A DNA stretch of 64,000 nt, from the NCBI GenBank assembly GCA_958510875.1, contig OY294068.1, positions 80,533,978 through 80,597,977 of the forward strand, given 5' to 3'. Shown here in pieces: positions 57,700 to 64,000 of this stretch. Under the pieces are notes generated by a model, which searched no databases, had not been told where the DNA came from, and saw only the letters and a list, made by a program, of their open reading frames with translations. Numbering within the stretch: the stretch's first letter is position 1; each line of letters opens with the position of its first letter. The position numbers were made by a program, and so were the translations under genes. Origin of the DNA: Endomychus coccineus (lineage: Eukaryota > Arthropoda > Insecta > Coleoptera > Endomychidae).

Positions 57700-59145
57700 C
57701 AACCTAAATTTTACAAATTTTTCTCTACCCAAAGATTAGGTAAACATATCGGCTATGTTGTCATTTGAGGGAATATATTCCAAGATTATTTCTTTTCTTA
57801 AACATAGCTCCTTAATGAAACGATATTTTATTTCGATATGTTTGCCACGCTTTGAATTTTCAAAATTTTTAATCATGGAAATGGCACTGGTATTGTCTAA
57901 TTTTAAAGTTATTGGCTTGTTGAATTTAAATTCACTCAATATACCTCTAATGTTTACCAGTTCTTGAGCTGCTGCACCAGCTGAAATATATTCTGCTTCC
58001 ATCGATGATAGTGCTACACAGTTTTGCTTGCGTGAGTGTCAAGAAATTGGATTTTCAGCATGATAACAAATAAATCCACTCACACTTGTTCTTGTCTGTA
58101 TATCACCACCCAAGTCTGCGTCACACAATCCAATCAATTCACTAGTGTCTCCTTTTGTGATCATAAGTCCATAATTTTTAGTTGTATTCAGATAACGAAG
58201 TATCCTTTTTCCAGCGTTCCATGTACTTGCTGTCGGTTTGTCTAAGAATCTGCTTAAGTAAGCAACACTGTAAGCAATGTCGGGTCGTGAAACAAGTGAT
58301 AAGTACATCAAGCTGCATATTAATCTTCTGTAAGGAATGTTTTCAATGACTGGTTCTGCCTCACTAACTTGAAAATGAACTTCCATGGGTGTTGCTACCG
58401 ATCTGGTTTCTTGCATGCCAAATTCTTCAAGTAGCCTCAAAATCATTTTCATTTGGGTGATTTTTAAACCTTTATCAATTTTATTTACTTCCATTCCCAA
58501 AAATGTTTTCACTTCTGTCATTTTCTTGATTTTGAATTCTATGTCTAGATTTTTAATCAATTCATTGACATCATTTTCTGGCCCTGTTATTAATGCGTCA
58601 TCTACAAAGAGTACCAGGTAAATGGTATTCTTCACATACAGGCAGTAATCATATTCTGACCTTTTGAAATTCAACTTTTTCATCACTTCATTGAACTTTA
58701 TGTTCCAACACTTCGGTGCATTTCTGAGACCATATAATGCACGATTTAGTTTAAGATACTTAGATTTTGTTTTGAGTCCCTCTGGTGCTTTGATAAAGAC
58801 ATTATTATCTAAAGTTCCATTTAGAAATGCTGTAGGCACGTCTATTTGATGTAATTTCCAATCATTTTGTACAGAAACTGATATTAATATTCTGATTGTA
58901 GATAATCTGCACACAGGTGCATAAGTGAATTCTTCACCTTCGTTATAAGGTACCTGGAAACCTTTAGCAACAAGTCGTGCTTTTCTTGTCCTATCCTCTT
59001 TCATCTTGAATATCCAGCGTGTATCAATAGCTGATTGGCCCTCAGTAAGTTCTGCTGGTTGCCAAGTTTCTAGTTTTTGATGTGAACTTAGCTCTTTATT
59101 TATTGCTTCTTGCCACTCAATTCTTGTGAATGTATAGCTGAAGGC
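57700..59145 (-). pseudogene. Copia reverse transcriptase and RNase H
   Basis: Right to left: the linker ELSSHQKLETWQPAEL (about 59050), then the 321-codon frame 58039-59004 with ARLVAKGFQV, DVPTAFLNGTLDNNVFIKAP, ALYGLRNAPKCW, the catalytic LVLFVDDALI, KTFLGMEVNKI and SRPDIAYSVAYLSRF. The RNase H end (57736-58002) has MEAEYISAGAAAQELVNIRG, KLDNTSAISM and KHIEIKYRFIKE (HIxxxxHF region with H to Y). One frameshift and stop near 58030. Gag, protease and integrase are missing; the copy is cut at about 59150 where the LINE begins. Confidence 0.92.
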
Positions 59146-59262
59146 ACGTTGTTATTTACTCCTGTTCAAAAACGAATTAATAGTGTATTTAACGTCCAGA
59201 GTCTGATAAGAACAAGCATACCCAACTAACATCTGTAAGTACCTTATTATTTACACATCATA

Positions 59263-59886
59263 ATGGTACTAACGAGGGAGGATACCCAAAAAATTGGGGA
59301 TATTGTTGCAAATTCAATTGAGTCACATCTTAATATTTCATCTACGTCAATACAGGCTATTATAGATGCTGTCGTGACGAAAGTCACAGATGAGATGAAG
59401 AAACATCTTAAAAAGTATGATGATAAGATACAATCACTTACAAATGAAAACGATATTCTCAAGCAAAAAGTTAATTCCTTGGAGCAGTATCATAAAAAGA
59501 AATGCGTTCGTATTTTCGGTATTGAAAGTTCAGAAAAAGAGGATGTAAACACAAAAGTAATTAACATGCTTCAAGAGAAGCTGGGCATACGGATGAATTC
59601 GACCGATATTAAGTATAGTCAGAGAATAAACAACAAATCGCAGAAAAGTACTCATATAATTGTAAAATTCTCTAAAATAGAAGACAAGTATAAAGTAATG
59701 GGTAAAAAGAAGAATCTAAAGAATACTAATATATTTATAGCCGAAGACCTTACTAAATTAAATCTGGAATTGTTAAACAAGGCGAAAGAAAGGTATGGGA
59801 AGACGAAGGCATGGACTATAGATGGTAAAATATTTGTGGACACTGGAAACGGCAAAAAACGCATCAATAATATAAATGAAATTTAG
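59263..59886 (+). CDS. LINE ORF1 protein, intact
   Basis: 207 codons from ATG 59263. A helical, coiled-coil N-terminal half (KKHLKKYDDKIQSLTNENDI, LKQKVNSLEQYHKKK) is followed by an RRM-like middle (VRIFGIESSEKEDVNTKVIN) and a basic C-terminal domain (AKERYGKTKAWTIDGKIFV), the layout of LINE ORF1 RNA-binding chaperones in CR1/L1-like and related insect elements. Intact frame, about 100 bases after the probable element start near 59155-59165. ORF2 begins 226 bases downstream. Confidence 0.75.
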   Translation: MVLTREDTQKIGDIVANSIESHLNISSTSIQAIIDAVVTKVTDEMKKHLKKYDDKIQSLTNENDILKQKVNSLEQYHKKKCVRIFGIESSEKEDVNTKVINMLQEKLGIRMNSTDIKYSQRINNKSQKSTHIIVKFSKIEDKYKVMGKKKNLKNTNIFIAEDLTKLNLELLNKAKERYGKTKAWTIDGKIFVDTGNGKKRINNINEI

Positions 59887-60112
59887 CTATCTAATATGTA
59901 AAATTAACATACACTGTGTTACACTGTCACTTGTCTTGCCTTACAGGTTCTTCCTGTATTCTTTTACTTTGAATAATGAATAACGGATTGTAAATTTCTT
60001 TAACTGCTTTCTATCAAATCTTGTACATTCCTGAGAGTATCACTGGGTATACTATTTTGTAAAGTTTTTATATCTAAGTTCTTGTCTGTGCGGTACATGG
60101 TACTACAGACGG

Positions 60113-60441
60113 ATGAACAGGAACTATAAATTTGCGCATATTAATGTTTGTTCACTGTTTAAAAGAATCAATGAAGTCAAATCTCTGGTGGATAGGAATG
60201 ATTTCGACATATTGGCATTGACAGAGACCTGGCTCAAAACTGATTCAGACAATAATTTTATAAATATTCAAAATTACAGTATGGAGAGAGTGGATAGGCT
60301 AAGTAGGGGAGGTGGTGTTGCGTTGTATATTGACTCAAAAATTAACTATAGAAAACTGAACATTGAAACAGTAATCGAAAACGCCAATGAAATTGAACAG
60401 TTGTGAATACATTTTAAACTTAACTCAGAGAGATACACAGT
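60113..60441 (+). pseudogene. LINE ORF2 start: APE-type endonuclease, truncated
   Basis: ATG 60113, then FAHINVCSLFKRINEVKSLV, DILALTETWLKTDSDN and RGGGVALYID, the N-terminal half of an apurinic-type endonuclease (Asn and Glu catalytic positions visible in HINV and TETWL). A TGA at 60404 replaces a probable Trp, after which the frame continues (IHFKLNSERYTV) to about 60441, where LINE similarity ends. RT is absent, so the copy is 3'-truncated or interrupted. Confidence 0.8.
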
Positions 60442-60650
60442 AGATGAACTCCGCGCGTTCTCCACCAGGATATCCGGTCTCCACTTCCGGTCTAGCTGTC
60501 GATGTGCATCCGGTGCATGAGCTCGTCCTTATCAGTTTTGAAAGGATGTAGGTGATAAGGATTTTATTTTATTTGTAAAGAGTATACAGGGTGTGTTCAA
60601 AAAGCGTGTCACATGTACAGAGTCACGTGACTAACACATGACAGCATGGC
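60442..60650. other. Junction between the LINE and the virus-like element
   Basis: GC-richer sequence with catccggt repeats (60470-60520), then tatacagggtgtgttcaaaa at 60583. The latter resembles some mariner ends but no partner was found. The true left end of the virus-like element may lie here. Confidence 0.4.
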
Positions 60651-61366
60651 GGCCCTAAGATCCAACTGTCATGGCGACCATAAGGTCCAGCTGTCATGGT
60701 GGGCATAAGGACCAGCTGTCATGGCGAACATAAGGACCAGCTGTCATGGCAATCATGAGGTACAGGTTGCTTCGTGTAGGTGTCACCACCAAGTGACAGC
60801 TGTCATGGTGACCATAAGGTTCAGCTGTCATGGCGACCATAAGGTCCAGCTGTCATGGCGAGCATGAGGTACAGCTGTCATGGCGAGCATGAGGTACAGC
60901 TGTCATGGCTACCATAAGGTCCAGCTGTCATGGCGACCATAAGGTACAGCTGTCATGGCGAACCCAAGGTACAGACTGCTTCGTGGAGGGGCTCCGCCAC
61001 CTCTAGGAAGCAATCTGTACCTTTGGTCCAAAGGTACAGGCTGCTTCATGGAGATGTCACCACCACGTGACAGCTGTCATCGAAGGTACAGAATGCTTCG
61101 TGGAGATGTCGCCACCACGTGACAGCTGTCATGGCGACCCTTGGGTACAGGCTGCTTCATGGAGATGTCGCCACCATATGACAGCTGTCATGGTGAACCA
61201 AAGGTACAGGTTGCTTCGTGTAGGTGTCACCAACACGTGACAGCTGTCATGGTGAGCTAAAGGTACAGGCTGCTTCGTGTAGGTGTCACGTGACATATGT
61301 CATTGCGGACCGAAGGTACAGGCTGCTTCGTGTAGGTGTCACCACCACGTGACAAAGACTGATTTG
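60651..61366. repeat. Compound tandem repeats upstream of the virus genes
   Basis: Two interleaved families: a 25-bp unit with cagctgtcatggcgaccat (about 14 copies, mostly 60670-60980) and a longer unit with ggtacaggctgcttcgtg, aggtgtcaccaccacgtgac (about seven copies, 60750 and 61040-61360). One inverted copy of the longer motif occurs at 60990-61020 (gcaatctgtacctttgg). The GC content is far above that of the flanks. cagctg and cacgtg hexamers recur regularly. Confidence 0.9.
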
Positions 61367-61455
61367 TCATTGTTTCAATTGGGCGACCATAGTTTACGAA
61401 CGATGATGACGTCACTGCTTCGAACCGATGACAGTAACTGATTCAATCCGGCGAC

Positions 61456-61501
61456 CATAGTTCACGAACGATGATGACGTCATCATCGTTCACGAACTAT
61501 G
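61456..61501. repeat. 46-bp near-palindrome of the virus-like element
   Basis: Self-complementary apart from two dinucleotides, centred on tgacgtca, with arms catagttcacgaacgatga and its counterpart. A half-copy lies at 61385-61415. Variants occur in the flank of the left element copy (6484-7970). Confidence 0.9.
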
Positions 61502-61590
61502 ATGGGCTAATGAGGAATAAAATGTTAATAATCATAATGATTGTATTACATTCATACACATGTTTTTTCGCATGATTCAACACATGCTTT

Positions 61591-61835
61591 AACATTCAGA
61601 CAAGTGTTTCAACATTCAGACACGTGTTTCAACATTCAGACACGTGTTTCAACATTCAGACACGTGTTTCAACATTCAGACACGTGTTTCAACATTCAGA
61701 CACGTGTTTCAGCATTCAGACACGTGTTTCAGACACGTGTTTCAACATTCAGACACGTGTTTCAGCATTCACACACGTGTTTCAACATTCAGACACGTGT
61801 TTCAACATTCAGACACGTGTTCCAGCATTCATACC
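61591..61835. repeat. 20-bp tandem repeat, about 12.5 units
   Basis: Unit aacattcagacacgtgtttc, starting at 61591 and repeated every 20 bases, with one 13-base partial unit at 61731-61743. Each unit contains acacgtgt. Because 20 is not a multiple of three and the unit has no stop in these phases, all three plus frames stay open; the 128-, 72- and 69-codon frames here are artefacts. Confidence 0.95.
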
Positions 61836-61925
61836 TATTTAACATGTATTTGATACCTGATTTTGACAGAACCGTAGAAGCACCTAACCGCGCGATCAGA
61901 CATACACAATATAACATCATCATCT

Positions 61926-61952
61926 AGTATATAAACAAATGCTTATTAACAT
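61926..61952 (+). promoter_or_regulatory. TATA-like promoter of the ATPase gene
   Basis: agtatataaacaaat lies 15-27 bases upstream of the start codon and is the only strong TATA match between the repeats and the gene. Such a short leader resembles viral promoters. Inference. Confidence 0.4.
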
Positions 61953-62678
61953 ATGTTCCAGTATGATTTCGATTCGCCTTCAGGCATGATGAAGATTGTT
62001 AAGCAAAAAGACTTGTTGAGTATTATGAACTTAGGGTCAAGCAATGAGAATGTTGAACAACCACAACGTCACAGCTCTTTGCTGCCTAATACTCTACGAA
62101 CAATAATCTGTGGTCCAAGTAATTGTGGGAAAACAAATGTGATGTTATCTCTATTGTTAGATGCAAACGGTCTGAAATTTGAAAACGTGTACATATATTC
62201 AAAGTCTTTACACCAACCAAAATACCAGTTACTAAAGGAGACATTGAAGAAAATTGAGGGGCTTGGATATTTTCCTTGTACCGAAAGTGATGAGGTCATA
62301 GACCCCACAGAAGCGAGGCCTAATTCAATCATAATATTCGATGACGTGATGTTTGAGAAACAGGAGAAAATTCGTGCTTATTTTTCAAGAGGGAGACACA
62401 ACTCAATTGATAGTTTCTATCTTTGCCAGTCTTTTGCTAAATGTCCAAAACATGGATTGCGCGACAATGCCAATTGCTTGATTATTTTCAAACAGGATGA
62501 GCTCAATTTGAAACATATATTCACCGATCATATAAGTACCGACATGTCACTCGAAAAATTCAAAGAGATATGTAGCGTATGTTGGAAAGATAAATATGGA
62601 TTCCTTATGATAAACAAAGACTGTGATATGAACAAAGGACGTTATCGCAAAGGTTTTGATAGTTATATATACATCTAA
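61953..62678 (+). CDS. A32-like packaging ATPase of the virus-like element
   Basis: 241 codons, intact. Walker A GPSNCGKT at residues 54-61 and Walker B SIIIFDD at 125-131, followed by FSRGRHNSIDSFYLCQS (144-160), the arrangement of FtsK/HerA-type genome-packaging ATPases of the poxvirus A32/Polinton/adintovirus lineage. In those viruses the enzyme pumps DNA into the capsid. The start ATG at 61953 is the first in frame after the TATA-like box. The next gene starts 42 bases downstream in the same direction. No defect seen, so the insertion is probably young. Confidence 0.9.
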   Translation: MFQYDFDSPSGMMKIVKQKDLLSIMNLGSSNENVEQPQRHSSLLPNTLRTIICGPSNCGKTNVMLSLLLDANGLKFENVYIYSKSLHQPKYQLLKETLKKIEGLGYFPCTESDEVIDPTEARPNSIIIFDDVMFEKQEKIRAYFSRGRHNSIDSFYLCQSFAKCPKHGLRDNANCLIIFKQDELNLKHIFTDHISTDMSLEKFKEICSVCWKDKYGFLMINKDCDMNKGRYRKGFDSYIYI

Positions 62679-62720
62679 CATGTATATATACTTTCATTTG
62701 AAATAGACAACCCGCTCAGC

Positions 62721-63785
62721 ATGGACGTGGGTGTGAGTAACACGCTTAAAGAAAAACAACAATTGAAGAAAAAAATTTGGGAGTTAGCAAACGTTGTGAG
62801 GAAAAAATATATGGCTGTGAAATTGGGTAAAGCTGAAAATGATGAGATTCTAGATAATATGTTCAGGAATGTATCTAAACCTCTGGAGGAAATTGCGAAA
62901 AATGCTGAAATAATCAAACAAAATTCGTTGGTTAAACCTAAAAGTATTGTTTCTACAGCAACACAAATGGAGAACATACCAATCCCAAATATTGTAACTG
63001 AAGGGGAAGAGTTCGTATATAACCCCCAAAATACTGAGGAGGATGTGTTTACCCTCGAACCTACTATCGATCAGATTCGTGAAGAATTCAGAAAACATAA
63101 GAAAGATAATGCAGAGGCTACAGAGGAGTTTCTGCAACAATACCCCACATTAGCACGTTATTACTTGGAAGGATTCCTATTGGATGATGATGTCAAGAAA
63201 TACGATGATAGAATGGGATTGCAATATAATTCAACTTTAGACAAATGGTTCATGAGTAATCAACCTATAGAAATTGATAGTGAGAGTAATATAATTATCA
63301 AGGGTACTCCGTTCAAGGGTACCACAGGACTGTATAATTTGATATTTTACAGAGATGTTCTACCTGATACTTACACTGTGGAAGATGGGAAAAATTACAG
63401 TCAAATGATGGAAATGACTAGTGCCCATAGGCGTAATAACGATCCAGCTGATCGAATAAGAAACATTGTAAAATACAAAAATGTACTGAAACCTTTGATT
63501 AATTCCATGAAAAGACCCAGAGCCAAAACATACACTGGAAGTGCATATATCAAAAATAGTATGCTTGAATATAACGAGAAACCTATCGAATATGTTTATT
63601 GGGATGACGTTAACGAAATTGTGGATAGACTGAGACTTCTTGTTGCATCCTCGCATGCAGGTAACCATAATCATCACAATGAGATAATCTCTATAATAGA
63701 AGAATTGATAGAGGCAGGGGTAATTGAACAAAAACCAGGTGTAAGACAAATTCATCTCAGTTATAAAGATGGTTTCAATGGATAA
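62721..63785 (+). CDS. Companion protein following the ATPase, intact
   Basis: 354 codons. Residues 1-100 are charged and helical (KEKQQLKKKIWELANVVRKK), the centre is acidic (FTLEPTIDQIREEFRKH), and residues 170-354 form a conserved domain with DDDVKKYDDRMGLQY, IIIKGTPFKGTTGLYNLIFY, TSAHRRNNDPADRI and IEYVYWDDVNEIVDRLRLL. The domain recurs in the decayed copy at 3325-3785 and, to my knowledge, beside packaging ATPases in related arthropod elements. Its function is not established; the position suggests a virion or packaging role. The stop overlaps the start of the next ORF by about 17 bases. Confidence 0.82.
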   Translation: MDVGVSNTLKEKQQLKKKIWELANVVRKKYMAVKLGKAENDEILDNMFRNVSKPLEEIAKNAEIIKQNSLVKPKSIVSTATQMENIPIPNIVTEGEEFVYNPQNTEEDVFTLEPTIDQIREEFRKHKKDNAEATEEFLQQYPTLARYYLEGFLLDDDVKKYDDRMGLQYNSTLDKWFMSNQPIEIDSESNIIIKGTPFKGTTGLYNLIFYRDVLPDTYTVEDGKNYSQMMEMTSAHRRNNDPADRIRNIVKYKNVLKPLINSMKRPRAKTYTGSAYIKNSMLEYNEKPIEYVYWDDVNEIVDRLRLLVASSHAGNHNHHNEIISIIEELIEAGVIEQKPGVRQIHLSYKDGFNG

Positions 63786-64000
63786 GTTTGGCAGAGCCTC
63801 CTCTTCCATGTGGATATATGATACAAATGTATTTAATAATAATTTCAAACAAGTTCACGGACAAGGATTATTCCTAACGAGCGATGGAAGTTATGATATG
63901 GAAAATCGTAGATTGTGCAACGTAAAATCACCGAATGATGATGGAGATGTTGCAAATAAAGTATATGTTGATAAATTAACACACAAACTGAATCTGAAAA
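63769..64000 (+). CDS. Fibre-like protein start, cut by window end
   Basis: Open from ATG 63769 (alternative ATG 63778) to the window end, 77 codons. Contains VHGQGLFLTSDGSYDMENRR followed by LCNVKSPNDDGDVANKVYVD, a pattern (A-NK-YVD) common in fibre, needle and tail-type trimeric proteins of phages and viruses. The overlap with the upstream gene suggests tight packing. The role as attachment or penton-associated protein is inferred; the rest lies outside the window. Confidence 0.6.
   Translation, partial: MVSMDKFGRASSSMWIYDTNVFNNNFKQVHGQGLFLTSDGSYDMENRRLCNVKSPNDDGDVANKVYVDKLTHKLNLK

Larger units (their letters stand above)
60590..64000 (+). mobile_element. Polinton/adintovirus-like element, right copy, left part
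   Basis: Repeat-rich leader, palindrome, 20-bp array, then three overlapping or closely spaced genes in one direction with intact frames. The left boundary is approximate; the element continues past the window. PolB, integrase and capsid genes are expected downstream but not visible. Confidence 0.75.

Noticed and set aside
60583..60603. tatacagggtgtgttcaaaa as a mariner terminal repeat
   Set aside because: No inverted partner and no transposase nearby.
61541..61927. 128-, 72- and 69-codon plus-strand frames
   Set aside because: They are translations of the 20-bp repeat in different phases, with no independent coding evidence.

Overview
The window looks like a transposon-dense, AT-rich stretch of an arthropod nuclear genome, most likely an insect. 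The evidence is the mixture of families: BEL/Pao, Gypsy and Copia LTR retroelements, Jockey/CR1/R1-type LINEs, Penelope-like elements, mariner/Tc1 relics, Crypton-like tyrosine recombinases and Polinton/adintovirus-like virus elements. Nearly every recognisable coding stretch belongs to a mobile element and most are broken. I found no rRNA or tRNA gene and no complete conventional host gene. Host-like signals are limited to one THAP-domain exon with a good splice donor, one SWIM-like fragment and one weak promoter/first-exon candidate.

Layout. 0-0.6 kb: LINE 3' end (+). 0.9-3.3 kb: truncated BEL/Pao element (-) with a tRNA-Tyr-type primer site and an LTR that sits inside a virus-like element. 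3.3-6.2 kb: decayed virus-like element (+), followed to about 8 kb by sequence carrying its palindromic motif. 9.2-15.0 kb: long Gypsy element (-), split by a 955-bp non-autonomous DNA transposon. 15.4-16.3 kb: degenerate short repeats, then Penelope-type terminal sequences with hammerhead-like cores. 17.2-19.7 kb: LINE RT relic and a Tc1/mariner relic between inverted repeats. 20.7-20.9 kb: inverted repeat pair. 21.6-25.0 kb: two Jockey-type LINE copies head to head around a 142-bp repeat, then an RNase H-bearing LINE fragment. 26.9-29.9 kb: decayed Gypsy with short LTRs. 30.5-34.9 kb: Penelope-like element with RT and GIY-YIG nuclease, plus LINE and second GIY-YIG fragments. 37.5-38.5 kb: 5'-truncated LINE RT (-). 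42.8-46.1 kb: LINE fragment, THAP exon, Jockey copy split by a solo LTR, and two mariner/Tc1 relics. 48.0-51.3 kb: another Jockey copy split by a 2.6-kb non-autonomous transposon. 51.7-55.9 kb: cluster of Crypton-like recombinase genes with a conserved intron, terminal inverted repeats and flanking hairpins. 57.4-59.15 kb: Copia element (-). 59.2-60.4 kb: LINE 5' half (+). 60.6-64.0 kb: left part of a well-preserved virus-like element (+), cut by the window end.

The two virus-like copies give the most informative comparison. The right copy has an intact packaging ATPase gene, an intact companion gene and the start of a fibre-like gene, preceded by about 1.3 kb of short tandem repeats and a 46-bp near-palindrome. 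The left copy is riddled with stops but preserves the companion gene's 3' part, an integrase scrap, a minor-capsid-like and protease region, and major-capsid-like segments. Variants of the same palindromic motif lie beside both copies. Together they outline one element family of the Polinton/adintovirus type. The second system of interest is the Crypton-like cluster. The third is a set of hammerhead-ribozyme-like motifs in Penelope-type repeats. All identifications come from reading the sequence and from family knowledge; no database search was run.
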